Source: Oculatella sp. LEGE 06141
Lineage (GTDB): Bacteria > Cyanobacteriota > Cyanobacteriia > Elainellales > Elainellaceae
Assembly: GCF_015207605.1 (NCBI RefSeq)
Contig: NZ_JADEWO010000016.1
Coordinates: 59,916-123,915 of the forward strand
Reading direction: 5' to 3'
Length of the DNA stretch: 64,000 bases
Of this stretch, positions 9,344 to 19,042 are shown piece after piece (within the stretch, counting starts at the first letter, position 1; the number at the start of each line of letters is the position of its first letter). Below the pieces are notes generated by a model. That model ran no database searches. It saw only the letters and a program-made list of their open reading frames with translations, and had not been told where the DNA came from. A program made the translations under genes and the position numbers.

Positions 9344-9594
9344 TGCTTGAGGTTATTAGTCCAGTTGTCTAACCTTTACCGCTGCCTCAAGATTGCATAA
9401 TAGGCTCTCGCTTTAGATCTTTCAAACCTTACACCGAACCATGCTGCTTGCCACTCATCTTCAGGGAGATTATAGAAGGCGATTGCCGCATGGGATGCGA
9501 AGAAAGAATAGTCTCCCCGCTTGAAGCAGTATTGCTGGAGATCATGGATACTGAGTTCAAAACAAATGGCAGCGCAGATCAGTTTATAGCGAGT

Positions 9595-10719
9595 ATGAGT
9601 CAGTATTTTGCAACGGTTGCTCGGGGATTAGAATCACTTGCGGCTCAGGAATTAGAGCAACTGGGTGCTCGTTCTGTAGAGCCAGGATTTTGCGGTGCCG
9701 CTTTTGAGGGCGATCGCACCCTACTGTATCGGGTCAACCTGTGGGCCAGGTTACCGTTCCGCATTCTGATGAAACTTCATCAGTTTCCCTGCCACGATGC
9801 CAACGATCTCTATAGCGGCATTCAAACCCTCGACTGGTCGAATTATGTAACCCCCGACCTGACGCTGGCCGTCAATGCGACAGGTAAAAATGAACACCTC
9901 AACCACACTCACTTCACGGCGCTCCAGGTAAAAAAGGCGATCGTTGACCAGCAGCAAGACAGGTTGGGCGATCGCTCCAACGTAGAACTGCAAGACCCGG
10001 ATGTGCGGATTACGGTTCACATCGATCGCGATTTGTGTACGGTGAGCCTCGACAGTTCTGGTAATAGCCTGCACCGCCGAGGGTATCGTCCTGCTGTGGG
10101 TTCTGCTCCTTTAAAGGAATCGCTGGCAGCAGCGCTGATTCAACTGGCTGGCTGGCAACCAGAGCAAATGTTTTATGACCCGCTCTGTGGTTCCGGCACA
10201 TTACCCCTGGAAGCCAGCTTAAAAGCGCTCAACATTGCACCGGGGCTGTTTCGTGAGCGTTTTGGGTTTGAAACCTGGCTCGACTTCGATCTGGATCTGC
10301 TAGAACACCTGATTCGAGAGGCAGAAGACAGCCAGCGAGAAACCCTACCCGCCCCCATTTGGGGAAGCGATCGCGATGAAGGCGTGATTGAGCAGGCGAT
10401 CGCCAATGCCACAAGCTGCGGCGTATTGGATCATGTCTGGTTCTCGCAAATCGACCTGAACGATGTTGTTGCCCCCACCGACAGCGGCGTGTTATTCTGC
10501 AACCCACCCTATGGCGAACGGCTGGGGCGAGACAGCGACCTGGGAGCCTTTTACAAGCAGTTAGGCGACGTGCTAAAACAACGCTTCAAAGGCTGGACGG
10601 CATTTGTGCTGAGTGGCAACAAGGAACTGTCTCAATTCATTGGACTTAAATCTTCGCAGCGGATTGCAGTCTACAACGGATCGTTGCCCTGTCAGTTAAT
10701 GAAATATGAGCTGTACTAG
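9595..10719 (+). CDS. THUMP-containing class I rRNA guanine-N2 methyltransferase (RlmL-like)
   Basis: A 374-residue SAM-dependent RNA methyltransferase similar to the N-terminal RlmL domain, which makes m2G in 23S rRNA. An N-terminal THUMP-like region (about 1-160) starts with YFATVARGLESLAAQELEQLG. The Rossmann domain has motif I DPLCGSGT at 195-202 and the catalytic NPPYGERLGR from residue 303. The C-terminal RlmK half of E. coli RlmL is absent, as usual outside gammaproteobacteria. The start at 9595 matches the conserved family N-terminus; an ATG at 9544 and an earlier codon at 9448 remain possible. Confidence 0.9.
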   Translation: MSQYFATVARGLESLAAQELEQLGARSVEPGFCGAAFEGDRTLLYRVNLWARLPFRILMKLHQFPCHDANDLYSGIQTLDWSNYVTPDLTLAVNATGKNEHLNHTHFTALQVKKAIVDQQQDRLGDRSNVELQDPDVRITVHIDRDLCTVSLDSSGNSLHRRGYRPAVGSAPLKESLAAALIQLAGWQPEQMFYDPLCGSGTLPLEASLKALNIAPGLFRERFGFETWLDFDLDLLEHLIREAEDSQRETLPAPIWGSDRDEGVIEQAIANATSCGVLDHVWFSQIDLNDVVAPTDSGVLFCNPPYGERLGRDSDLGAFYKQLGDVLKQRFKGWTAFVLSGNKELSQFIGLKSSQRIAVYNGSLPCQLMKYELY

Positions 10720-10763
10720 AGAATGATGCTGCTATTTTGTTTGCAACCCAGCCCGATTTGAGT

Positions 10764-12383
10764 ATGTTACGACTAACCGAAGTAAAGCTCCCGCTCGATC
10801 ATCCTGAAGAGGCCATCAAAGCGGCCATTCTCAAAAAGCTGCACCTCGCTCCAGACGATTTGATTGGCTATTCCATCTTCAAGCGCAGCTACGATGCTCG
10901 CAAAAAGGACGATATTACCCTGGTTTACATTCTGGATGTAGAAACAACTCAGGATAAGCGTCTGCTTCAGCGCTGCAAAAAAGACCCGCATGTGATGGTT
11001 ACACCAGACCTGCGCTATCGCCCGGTGGCGCAGGCTCCCAGCCAGTTACCCAGCCGACCCATTGTGATTGGCATGGGGCCTTGCGGCATGTTTGCCGGGT
11101 TGTTGCTGGCTCAAATGGGGTTCCGTCCGATCATTTTGGAACGCGGCAAACGGGTGCGCGATCGCACCGCCGATACCTTCGCTTTCTGGCGCAAAAGAGA
11201 CGAACTTAACCTGGAATCGAACGTCCAGTTTGGTGAAGGCGGTGCGGGTACCTTTTCGGATGGCAAGCTCTACAGCCAGGTGCGAGATCCAAAGCACTAT
11301 GGGCGTAAGGTACTCGAAGAGCTGGTGAATGCCGGAGCGTCACCTGAGATTTTGTATGTCAACAAACCGCATATTGGCACCTTTAAGCTGGTTGGTATTG
11401 TTCAAAGTATCCGCGCCCGGATTGAAGCGCTGGGTGGCGAAATTCGCTTTCAAAGTCGGGTTGAAGACATCCAGATCGAAAACGGACGGGTGCAGGGAGT
11501 CATTCTGGACAGTGGAGAACAAATGGACAGCCAGCATGTGATTCTGGCGGTGGGTCACAGTGCCCGTGATACCTTCGAAATGCTGTTCGACCGGGGGGTA
11601 TACATCGAAGCGAAGCCGTTTTCGATCGGCTTTCGGGTGGAACATCCGCAAACCCTGATCGATCGCTGTCGGTTTGGCGACTATGCAGGGCATCGGCTCC
11701 TGGGAGCTGCGGATTACAAACTGGTTCACCATTGCCAAAACGGTCGCTCTGTTTATAGCTTCTGCATGTGTCCGGGTGGACTGGTGGTTGCCGCCGCTTC
11801 GGAGCCAGGGCGAGTTGTAACCAACGGCATGAGCCAATATTCGCGCAATGAGCGCAATGCCAACAGCGCGATCGTCGTTGGTATCACGCCAGATGACTAC
11901 CCAGGCCATGCATTAGCCGGAATGGCTCTGCAACGCCAGCTAGAATCACGGGCGTTTGAGTTGGGTGGCGGCACCTATGAGGCACCGGGGCAACTGGTGG
12001 GCGATTTTCTGGCCGATCGCCCCTCTACAGCGCTAGGCAGCGTTAAACCGTCCTACGAACCGGGGGTGCGTCTGGGTGATTTGAGCCAGAGCCTACCAGA
12101 TTATGCGATCGCCGCCATTCGGGAAGCGCTTCCGGCTTTTGACAAACAAATCAACGGATTCGCCATGAACGATGCCGTTCTCACTGGAGTAGAAACCCGT
12201 ACCTCATCACCGATTCGGATTAAGCGCAGGGACGATTACCAGAGCCTCAATACAGCAGGTCTTTACCCGGCGGGCGAAGGAGCCGGATACGCAGGGGGCA
12301 TTCTATCGGCAGGCATTGACGGCATTAAGGTGGCGGAAGCCGTTGCCCTCAGCATTCTGCAAACGGTACCTCAGCCCGTTTGA
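10764..12383 (+). CDS. FAD-dependent dehydrogenase (COG2509 type)
   Basis: A 539-residue flavoprotein of the uncharacterised FAD-dependent dehydrogenase family. Residues 1-85 form a small alpha/beta domain (MLRLTEVKLPLDHPEEAIKA). The dinucleotide loop VIGMGPCGMFAG starts near residue 101, followed by the Glu of ILERGKRV. The family stretch FGEGGAGTFSDGKLYS follows, and the C-terminal flavin contact is YPAGEGAGYAGGI. The ATG at 10764 was chosen over a TTG at 10737. It lies 44 bp after the methyltransferase and is likely cotranscribed. The physiological substrate of the family is unknown. Confidence 0.88.
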   Translation: MLRLTEVKLPLDHPEEAIKAAILKKLHLAPDDLIGYSIFKRSYDARKKDDITLVYILDVETTQDKRLLQRCKKDPHVMVTPDLRYRPVAQAPSQLPSRPIVIGMGPCGMFAGLLLAQMGFRPIILERGKRVRDRTADTFAFWRKRDELNLESNVQFGEGGAGTFSDGKLYSQVRDPKHYGRKVLEELVNAGASPEILYVNKPHIGTFKLVGIVQSIRARIEALGGEIRFQSRVEDIQIENGRVQGVILDSGEQMDSQHVILAVGHSARDTFEMLFDRGVYIEAKPFSIGFRVEHPQTLIDRCRFGDYAGHRLLGAADYKLVHHCQNGRSVYSFCMCPGGLVVAAASEPGRVVTNGMSQYSRNERNANSAIVVGITPDDYPGHALAGMALQRQLESRAFELGGGTYEAPGQLVGDFLADRPSTALGSVKPSYEPGVRLGDLSQSLPDYAIAAIREALPAFDKQINGFAMNDAVLTGVETRTSSPIRIKRRDDYQSLNTAGLYPAGEGAGYAGGILSAGIDGIKVAEAVALSILQTVPQPV

Positions 12384-12404
12384 GGCAGGTTCAATAGAGC
12401 TGGT

Positions 12405-12617
12405 TCACAGTTCAAGTTCGCCAAATTCCACCACAAAGAGTTGACCAGAGACAGAAACTCGATCGCCATCTACTAATTTGCGTCCGCGTCGAGTTTCCGT
12501 CTCGCCATTCACTTCTACTTCACCAAACTGAATGAGTACTTTGGCATCGCCTCCCGATTGCACAGCGCCAACAAATTTGAGGAATTGGTCGAGCTTAATG
12601 GTTTCTGCTTCTGTCAT
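12405..12617 (-). CDS. Small S4-domain RNA-binding protein (YbcJ-like)
   Basis: A 70-residue protein consisting only of an S4 RNA-binding domain. TIKLDQFLKFVGAVQSGGDAK and GEVEVNGETETRRGRKL are diagnostic of the YbcJ/RNA-binding S4 family, which has been proposed to act in ribosome or RNA metabolism. The length equals that of E. coli YbcJ. It ends a minus-strand run behind gluconokinase with a 13-bp gap, suggesting cotranscription, although no functional link is obvious. Confidence 0.88.
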   Translation of the reverse strand: MTEAETIKLDQFLKFVGAVQSGGDAKVLIQFGEVEVNGETETRRGRKLVDGDRVSVSGQLFVVEFGELEL

Positions 12618-12630
12618 AATGGGCGATCGC

Positions 12631-14172
12631 CTAATCTAAGCCGCTAGCTTGCCGCTGATACGTTGCAATAACGCTAAACTCATCGACTAGATCATTGTAA
12701 AGGCGACGATAGCTTTCAAACAGGGAGTGATAGGTTTGCGTCAGCTTTAAATCAGGCTGGTGGCGATCGGTAATGCGAATCAACCCCTGCACATCCAACA
12801 GGTTGGGCAACGCTCCCACGGCGTGCATAGCCAGGGCAGCGGCTCCAAACCCGCTGCCTTCATACACTTCTGGCGCGAGAACTTCGTAACCAAACAGATC
12901 GGCCATCATTTGCCGCCACGCTTTAGATCGAGCAAACCCGCCAGAGGCGCGAATGGTATGGCTGTCGCCGCCTAACTCCTGTAGAATCACCGTGACATCG
13001 TAAACCGCATAGAGAATCCCTTCCAGCACGGCACGAATAAAGTGTGCCCGTTCGTGGTGCAGTGCCACCCCAAAGAACACCCCTCTGGCATCCGTATTCC
13101 AGTGAGGCGCACGTTCTCCCGACAAGAAGGGTAAACACAATAACCCAGCCGACCCAGCCGGAACGGTAGCCGCTTCTTGAATGATGATGTCGTAGGGATC
13201 GAGGTGTTCTCGCTCGGCACGTTGTACCTCAACCTGGCAGAAGCGATCGCGGAACCAGCGCAGCACAATACCCGCACTGTTGGTTGCGCCGCCAATCACC
13301 CAGTGGTTTTCCGTCAGGGCATAGCAGAATGTACGTCCCTGGCGATCGGTAACAGGCTGGGGAACAACCATCCGCACCGCCCCACTGGTGCCAATGGTGA
13401 TGGCAACTTGATCCGGGGAAATGGCACCAACGCCCAGGTTCGCTAAAACGCCATCGCTGGCTCCCACCACAAACGGCGTGTCAGGATCTAAGCCAGTCAT
13501 TTCAGCGCATCGTGCCTTCATGCCACGCAGGATGTAGGTCGTTGGCACCAATTCGCTGAGCTGACCGGGATGAATTCCAGCGATCGCCAGCGCTTCTGCA
13601 TCCCAATCCAGCGTGGTGAGGTTAAACAATCCCGTGGCTGAGGCGATCGAGTAATCCACCACATAGCGGCCAAAGAGCTGATAAAGAACGTATTCTTTAA
13701 CCGAAATGAACTTCGCCGCTTGACGAAACAGCTCCGGTTCATTGTCGCGCAGCCACATGAGCTTGGTCAGCGGTGACATGGGATGAATTGGCGTTCCGGT
13801 GCGCTGGTAGATCTTGAAACCCGTATCGTCTTGCTTCAGCCGCTCCGCCTGGGCAAAACTGCGGCTATCCGCCCAAATGATGCTGTTGGTCAGCGGATAG
13901 TTGTCGGCATCCACGGCAATTAAGCTGTGCATGGCCGAACTAACGCCAATGGCTCCGATCTCTTGAGCAGAACAATTGGTCGTTTGAATAGCATCGCGAA
14001 TCGTTGTCACGACCGCCTTAAACAGCTCCTCCGGATCTTGTTCCGACCAACCCGGTTTGGGAGCGAGCAAATCATACTTGTAGTTTGCGATGCCTTTCAT
14101 CACTCCGGTTTCAGAGAAGACGATCGCTTTTGTACTGGTTGTTCCGATGTCAATGCCAATAAAGTAGGCCAT
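12631..14172 (-). CDS. gntK: Gluconokinase, FGGY family
   Basis: A 513-residue FGGY carbohydrate kinase phosphorylating D-gluconate to 6-phosphogluconate, which enters the oxidative pentose phosphate pathway. The N-terminal phosphate-1 loop GIDIGTTSTKAIVF, the sugar-site segment GVSSAMHSL, the catalytic-base region VGASDGVLANLG and the adenosine segment RASGGFARSKAW are all present. The length and NSIIWADSR motif fit Bacillus-type GntK better than xylulokinase. The adjacent gluconate permease, 12 bp upstream in the same direction, supports gluconate as substrate. No GntR-type regulator is adjacent. Confidence 0.92.
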   Translation of the reverse strand: MAYFIGIDIGTTSTKAIVFSETGVMKGIANYKYDLLAPKPGWSEQDPEELFKAVVTTIRDAIQTTNCSAQEIGAIGVSSAMHSLIAVDADNYPLTNSIIWADSRSFAQAERLKQDDTGFKIYQRTGTPIHPMSPLTKLMWLRDNEPELFRQAAKFISVKEYVLYQLFGRYVVDYSIASATGLFNLTTLDWDAEALAIAGIHPGQLSELVPTTYILRGMKARCAEMTGLDPDTPFVVGASDGVLANLGVGAISPDQVAITIGTSGAVRMVVPQPVTDRQGRTFCYALTENHWVIGGATNSAGIVLRWFRDRFCQVEVQRAEREHLDPYDIIIQEAATVPAGSAGLLCLPFLSGERAPHWNTDARGVFFGVALHHERAHFIRAVLEGILYAVYDVTVILQELGGDSHTIRASGGFARSKAWRQMMADLFGYEVLAPEVYEGSGFGAAALAMHAVGALPNLLDVQGLIRITDRHQPDLKLTQTYHSLFESYRRLYNDLVDEFSVIATYQRQASGLD

Positions 14173-14184
14173 TCTCTCGGTTCC

Positions 14185-15561
14185 TCACACAAAGAAACTA
14201 ATGATCAAGACAACAATGAACCCGGTTAACCCAATCAGGGTTTCCATTACTGTCCATGATTTAAGGGTATTACTTTCGCTCATGCCTAAGTAACGGCTAA
14301 CCAGCCAGAAACCAGAATCGTTCACATGGGAAAGAACAGTGGCACCGGAGGCAATGGCGATCGTCACCAGTCCCACCAGAGGCGCTGAGTAGGTACCAGT
14401 TTGTAGAATGGGGGCAACCAGGCCAGCCGCCGTTACCATTGAAACGGTTGCCGAACCCTGGGAAACGCGCACTGCCGTTGCCAGCAGAAACGCCAATACG
14501 ATGATCGGTAGATTGAAGGTGGCCATAGCACCCGCCAATGCTTCCCCCACACCACTTTCTACCAGAACTCGACCCAGAACCCCACCAGCGCCAGTGACCA
14601 GGATAATCAACCCAACTGGTTCTAGCGATTTAGTAGCAATTCGCTGAATCTCGCTGGATGTCATACCGCGTTGCGTACCCAAGAAGTAGAACGAGAGCAG
14701 TGCAGCAACAATCAGCGCCACAAACGGGTGTCCAATGAAACCCAGCAGATTGCGAACAACATTCCCTTCTGGCAGCAAAATGCCCGAAATGGTATTGAGC
14801 AGGATAAGCACCAGGGGAACGGCAATGAGCGTCACCAACAGCCCAAAACTGGGTGGTTCGATGGCGGCTTGTTTTGCCATAACGGCATCTTCTGCCCCTT
14901 CATCTCGCTCCTGTTCAATTTTCATGTACTCAGGAACCGTGAGATGAATTTGACCGCCGATGTATTTGCCAAAGAGGACACCACCAATGATCATGGCGGG
15001 TATGCCAGCGATGATACCAAACAAAATGACCCAGCCTAAGTCGGCACCCAATAAGGAGGCAACGGCAACCGGGCCGGGCGTTGGAGGAATATAACTGTGG
15101 GCGATCGCCAACCCTGCCGCCAGCGGAATTGCATAATACAGAAGAGACTTCTTCGTCCGTTCTGCCAAGCCATAAATTAGCGGGATTAGAATAATCAAGC
15201 CCACGTCGAAAAACACAGGAATGGCGACCAAAAATCCGGTTAAGCCCAATGCCCACTGCGCTCGATCTTCACCAAACTTAGCGACCAGCGTTCGAGCCAG
15301 TTGTTCTGCTCCACCCGAAACTCGCAGCATCTCGCCAAACATGGTACCCAAGCCCACCACAATGGCGATAAATCCCAGGGTGTTTCCCATCCCGGTTTGG
15401 ATCACCCCTGTGATTTCGTTGAGCGGAATTCCCCCTGCTAAGGCCACGAAAAAACTGGCAATTAATAGTGAAACAAATGCTTGTAGTCGCAAACCAATAA
15501 CGAGAAATAGCAGCAATGCAATACCCAGCACCGCCACAAGAATCAATACTCCTGGTGACAT
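14185..15561 (-). CDS. gntP: Gluconate:H+ symporter, GntP family
   Basis: A 458-residue inner-membrane permease with about 12-14 hydrophobic segments, of GntP type. It carries the family features FFDVGLIILIPLIY and IPPTPGPVAVA. NDSGFWLVSRYLGMSE near the C-terminus is a strong gluconate/glycerate permease signature. The ATG at 15561 gives the standard N-terminus; a TTG at 15576 is an alternative. It is the first gene of a gntP-gntK-S4 operon. The 388-bp spacer upstream, shared with a divergent MATE gene, must hold the promoter, but no operator is obvious to me. Confidence 0.93.
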   Translation of the reverse strand: MSPGVLILVAVLGIALLLFLVIGLRLQAFVSLLIASFFVALAGGIPLNEITGVIQTGMGNTLGFIAIVVGLGTMFGEMLRVSGGAEQLARTLVAKFGEDRAQWALGLTGFLVAIPVFFDVGLIILIPLIYGLAERTKKSLLYYAIPLAAGLAIAHSYIPPTPGPVAVASLLGADLGWVILFGIIAGIPAMIIGGVLFGKYIGGQIHLTVPEYMKIEQERDEGAEDAVMAKQAAIEPPSFGLLVTLIAVPLVLILLNTISGILLPEGNVVRNLLGFIGHPFVALIVAALLSFYFLGTQRGMTSSEIQRIATKSLEPVGLIILVTGAGGVLGRVLVESGVGEALAGAMATFNLPIIVLAFLLATAVRVSQGSATVSMVTAAGLVAPILQTGTYSAPLVGLVTIAIASGATVLSHVNDSGFWLVSRYLGMSESNTLKSWTVMETLIGLTGFIVVLIISFFV

Positions 15562-15949
15562 GACTTTTATCGTCAAAAGCTCTACATTTTTCCATTTTGG
15601 AACGAATACAGCGGCAGAAAAATAAATTAATTTGTAGTGTAGAGAAAATATGTCTTTAGGCTTATTCCTTCTGACGCGAATTCAATCAAAAAGCCAGTTT
15701 TTTAAGCAAAATTCACCTGCTTGGGGCAGGGCTATAAACAAAGATGACATGAAAGTTAACAGGAAGAATCAACAATCAATTAGTAGAAACCAGCGTTGTG
15801 TTAACGCTAAGTTCATCTCAATTGAAGGCATTATTTTTTCGTTCCACTCTATTTTTAGTGGAGAAATAGGCGATCGTTCAATTGTGACAATATGATGACT
15901 TTCTTCTCATCAAGCGACCGTATTACCTCTGGCATCTACCGCTTTTGCA
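15562..15949. other. Divergent spacer between gntP and MATE gene
   Basis: An AT-rich spacer with no believable gene. It contains two GTTAAC hexamers (about 15754 and 15799) and near 15883 the string ATTGTGACAATATGATG, which could hold a promoter for the MATE gene. Nothing further can be supported. Confidence 0.4.
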
Positions 15950-17311
15950 ATGACCCCAATTCAATTTCGTCTGCGTTTTTTTCGATTGGCTCTGGTCAAT
16001 ATCCTGGCTAATTTATTAGTTCCCCTGGCCGGATTAGTAGACACGGCGTTCCTCGGTCACTTAGCCGATATTCGGCATCTGGCTGGTGTGGCACTGGCAA
16101 CGGTGCTATTTAACTATATTTATTGGACGTTTGGCTTTTTACGCATGGCGACCACGGGAACTACTGCTCAAGCGCAAGGACGGCAAGACGACTGGCTGGT
16201 GATGCTAATTGGGGTACGAAATGCCAGCATTGCCATCGTCCTGGGAGGAATTATTTTACTGTTGCAATACCCGATTAGAGAGCTGGGGTTTGTGCTGTTG
16301 AGTGCGACTCCAGAGGTGAAAGCGTCGGGTCAGGCGTATTATGACGCAATGATCTGGGGGGCACCCGCCACGTTGCTCAACTTTGTGCTAATCGGTTGGT
16401 TTTTAGGCCGCGAGCAGGGCGGGAAAGTGTTCGTTTTGTCTGCTGTTTCTAGCGGTGCCAATGTGGGATTAGACTACTGGTTCATTACTCAGTTGGGCTG
16501 GGCGAGTGCGGGTGCGGGTGCGGCTACAGCCATGAGCCAGTATTTGGCGGTGTGGGTGGGTTTAGGGTTTATCTGGTATGAACTGCCCCAACTGCGATCG
16601 CGTCTGGCACCCACTGCGGTATTCGCCCCATCTTCCTCTCTGATGCAGCAGATTATTGACCCGGTGGCATTAAAGGCTGCCTTTACGCTTAACCGCGATA
16701 TCTTAATCCGCACCTTTGCGTTGGTGTCAACCTTTGCCCTGTTTACCAACATTAGCGCCACGTTGGGCACCGTGATATTAGCCGCTAACACCGTGCTAAT
16801 GCAGGTTGTATCGTTAGCCGCCTATTTTGTTGATGGGTTAGCCTTTGCCACAGAGAGCTTTGCTGGCACCTTTCGCGGGCAACGATCGATCGCGCAGTTA
16901 TCGTCGTTGGTGCGGCTAGCAGGAAGCATTAGCTTACTGTTGGGACTGGCCTTTGCTGTTGGGTTTATTCTGCTGCCGGAGTCACTGTTTGGTCTGCTGA
17001 CCAGCCATGCGGATGTGTTGGCTCAAATTCGTCGTTCGGTGTGGTGGTTGCTGCCAGTGTTGGGGTTTGGTTCCCTGGCCTATATGCTCGACGGCTATTT
17101 TCTGGGGCTAACCGAAGGGCGAGCGTTGCGGCAATCGACCCTGGCAGCCGCTATTGTGGGCTGTGTCCCGATGGCGATCGCGGCCTGGCAGTTTCCCAGC
17201 ACTCAGTTATTGTGGTTTGCCCTGACCCTATTTATGGCAACACGGGCAATTACGCTAGGCTGGCGCGTCCCTCGAACCCTGGTTGATGACACATATTCTA
17301 ATCCAGATTAA
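15950..17311 (+). CDS. MATE-family efflux transporter (DinF-like)
   Basis: A 453-residue, 12-helix cation-coupled multidrug exporter. The N-terminal LANLLVPLAGLVDTAFLGHL and the pairing GFLRMATTGTTAQAQG are typical of the DinF branch of MATE. The second half starts near NRDILIRTFALVSTFALFTN, consistent with the twofold repeat. It is only distantly related to the NorM-type MATE protein at 32083, so the window holds two different MATE branches. The ATG at 15950 gives a complete first helix. The substrate is unknown. Confidence 0.92.
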   Translation: MTPIQFRLRFFRLALVNILANLLVPLAGLVDTAFLGHLADIRHLAGVALATVLFNYIYWTFGFLRMATTGTTAQAQGRQDDWLVMLIGVRNASIAIVLGGIILLLQYPIRELGFVLLSATPEVKASGQAYYDAMIWGAPATLLNFVLIGWFLGREQGGKVFVLSAVSSGANVGLDYWFITQLGWASAGAGAATAMSQYLAVWVGLGFIWYELPQLRSRLAPTAVFAPSSSLMQQIIDPVALKAAFTLNRDILIRTFALVSTFALFTNISATLGTVILAANTVLMQVVSLAAYFVDGLAFATESFAGTFRGQRSIAQLSSLVRLAGSISLLLGLAFAVGFILLPESLFGLLTSHADVLAQIRRSVWWLLPVLGFGSLAYMLDGYFLGLTEGRALRQSTLAAAIVGCVPMAIAAWQFPSTQLLWFALTLFMATRAITLGWRVPRTLVDDTYSNPD

Positions 17312-17411
17312 ACCAGCGCTGGTTTGAGCGGTACGATGGGCGATCGCCTCGCATAGTTTTTCAAACACCACCCTATTGATCCTCAGATGTTTCTGGCGTT
17401 TGAGGATTATG

Positions 17412-17615
17412 ATGAGCCGCAACCTTACTGCTAGTCTGCTGCTGGCTCTGCTGCAACTAGGACTCTTCAGCCCGGTGTTATCCCCGGCTCTGGCTCTGGT
17501 TGATTTGGATCAGCCCACGATCGTATCCCCTTCGCTGGCAGGGGCGATCGCGGCTGACTTTGTGCCACCCAATCGGGGCATTCCAGAACGGCGGCAAGGG
17601 GGCGGCACTCGCTGA
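17412..17615 (+). pseudogene. Truncated DUF928 gene remnant
   Basis: A 67-codon frame begins with a clear signal peptide (NLTASLLLALLQLGLFSP, then LALA) and ends FVPPNRGIPERRQGGGTR before a stop. That last stretch is the N-terminal hallmark of cyanobacterial DUF928 secreted proteins, which are normally several times longer. The frame stops exactly where the conserved domain should start. It is followed by an 18-bp direct repeat and a MITE-like element, so loss of the 3' part by rearrangement is likely. A short functional peptide cannot be excluded. Confidence 0.65.
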
Positions 17616-17622
17616 GATCTTA

Positions 17623-17658
17623 ACCCGATAATGACCCACTACCCGATAACGACCCACT
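17623..17658. repeat. Two 18-bp tandem direct repeats
   Basis: ACCCGATAATGACCCACT (17623-17640) is followed at once by a copy with one change (17641-17658). It sits between the DUF928 remnant and the MITE-like repeat, at the apparent truncation point. Confidence 0.8.
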
Positions 17659-17660
17659 CT

Positions 17661-17755
17661 TACAGCCATTTTCATTTGCATTCACCACGCCTCAAACCCT
17701 ACACTCCGCACCCATCCTGGCGAGACTGTGGCTGACTCGATTGAGAACTGCTGTA
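17661..17755 (+). repeat. MITE-like repeat, copy 2 (complete)
   Basis: A 95-bp unit starting TACAGCCATTTTCATT and ending with the complement of TACAGCAGTTCTCAAT, giving imperfect terminal inverted repeats (12 of 16 match). It has the same core as copies at 1-77 and 51373-51461. No coding capacity. It lies between the DUF928 remnant and the 3' end of rodA. Confidence 0.85.
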
Positions 17756-17788
17756 ATGGGTGTTCTCTGCCCTGCATTCAGCAATGGC

Positions 17789-19042
17789 TTAAAATTTGAG
17801 CCGTTTGCGGTAATTGTAGACCGATTCGACTAACCCAATGGCAATGAAATTAGTTAACAGTGCCGATCGCCCATAACTGAGCCAGGGTAACGGAATACCC
17901 GCCACTGGAGCCAACCCTACCGTCATGCCAATGTTGACCAAAACCTGAAACACAAGCATCGACAAAACACCGATCGCCAACAGCGACCCAAAATTATCTT
18001 TGGCATTTTGGGCAATAATCACCAACCGCAAGCAAACGAGCCAAAAGATGAGCAAAACGACCAGGGCTCCTACAAACCCCAATTCTTCGCCAATGGCTGA
18101 AAAAATAAAATCGGTATGCTGCTCTGGAATGAAATTGAGCTGGGTTTGGGTTCCTTGATTTAAACCTTGACCAAACAGCTGACCTGCCCCAATCGCAATG
18201 CGAGATTGAATCAGGTGATATCCTCCACCCAGCGGATCGCGGTGTGGATCAAGAAAGAGAATCAGGCGATCGCGCTGATAATCGTGCAGCAACTCCCACA
18301 GCAAGTGACCGATTCCACCTGCGATCAAGTTAATCGTGGTTGCACTAATGGTGCCAACCAACCGCCAGGGCAGCGATCGCCATGCCACAATGCCGACAAT
18401 GCCAACCCAGACAAACCAGACATGGAGGCTGGCGCTAAACAATATGGCAGAGATTAACGGAGAAAAAAGGAGAACTAGCCAACCTGGGTTCATATTGCCC
18501 CAGTAGAGCATACCGAAGGTTATGGCACCAAAGACCAGAGAAGTGCCCAGATCCGGCTGAAGAAACACCAGTACCCAGGGAACCGCTGCAACCGCTAGAA
18601 TTCGAGCAACCTGAGCAACTGAGGAAATTAACCGTTTCTGAATCAGTGAGGCCAGGGTAATAATTAGCCCAACCTTGGCAAACTCAGACGGTTGAATGTT
18701 AAAGCCGCCAATTGTAATCCAGCGTTGGGCACCCAGTTCAGTGGTGCCCACCACCATCACTGCCAACAGCAACAGGTTAGTGATGCCATAGATCAGCCAA
18801 TGCCATCTCAGCATGACTTCGTAGCGCCATTGAGCGATCGCCAGCGCCAGGAGCACCCCAACGACACCGATGATCCAGTGCTGTCTCCAATCGATCCAGT
18901 CCTGGTTTAGCCCAACACTGCGAATCATCAAGCTACCCAGCACCGTTAAACCCAGCACCAACAGCAACAGAAACCAATCGGCTTCTTGCCAGGGAGCAGT
19001 GAGAAACCTCCAACGAATACGGCTGACGTTTTGTTTCAGCAT
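17789..19042 (-). CDS. rodA: Rod-shape determining protein RodA (SEDS glycosyltransferase)
   Basis: A 417-residue SEDS-family peptidoglycan polymerase with about ten membrane helices. Diagnostic segments are PSEFAKVGLIITLAS, the periplasmic loop containing QSRIAIGAGQLFGQGLNQGT, HTDFIFSAIGEELGF and the C-terminal PLPWLSYGRSALL. The absence of an FtsW-type N-terminal extension and the length favour RodA over FtsW. The ATG at 19042 is clear. It normally works with a class B PBP and MreB in side-wall synthesis; neither partner is in this window. Confidence 0.93.
   Translation of the reverse strand: MLKQNVSRIRWRFLTAPWQEADWFLLLLVLGLTVLGSLMIRSVGLNQDWIDWRQHWIIGVVGVLLALAIAQWRYEVMLRWHWLIYGITNLLLLAVMVVGTTELGAQRWITIGGFNIQPSEFAKVGLIITLASLIQKRLISSVAQVARILAVAAVPWVLVFLQPDLGTSLVFGAITFGMLYWGNMNPGWLVLLFSPLISAILFSASLHVWFVWVGIVGIVAWRSLPWRLVGTISATTINLIAGGIGHLLWELLHDYQRDRLILFLDPHRDPLGGGYHLIQSRIAIGAGQLFGQGLNQGTQTQLNFIPEQHTDFIFSAIGEELGFVGALVVLLIFWLVCLRLVIIAQNAKDNFGSLLAIGVLSMLVFQVLVNIGMTVGLAPVAGIPLPWLSYGRSALLTNFIAIGLVESVYNYRKRLKF

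Noticed and set aside
12631..14172. Xylulokinase for the polyol pathway
   Set aside because: The FGGY motifs and adjacent GntP permease fit gluconokinase better, and the gene is 5 kb away on another operon.
15650..15895. An 81-codon frame between gntP and the MATE gene
   Set aside because: AT-rich, no similarity to any family I know and no conserved features; probably chance.
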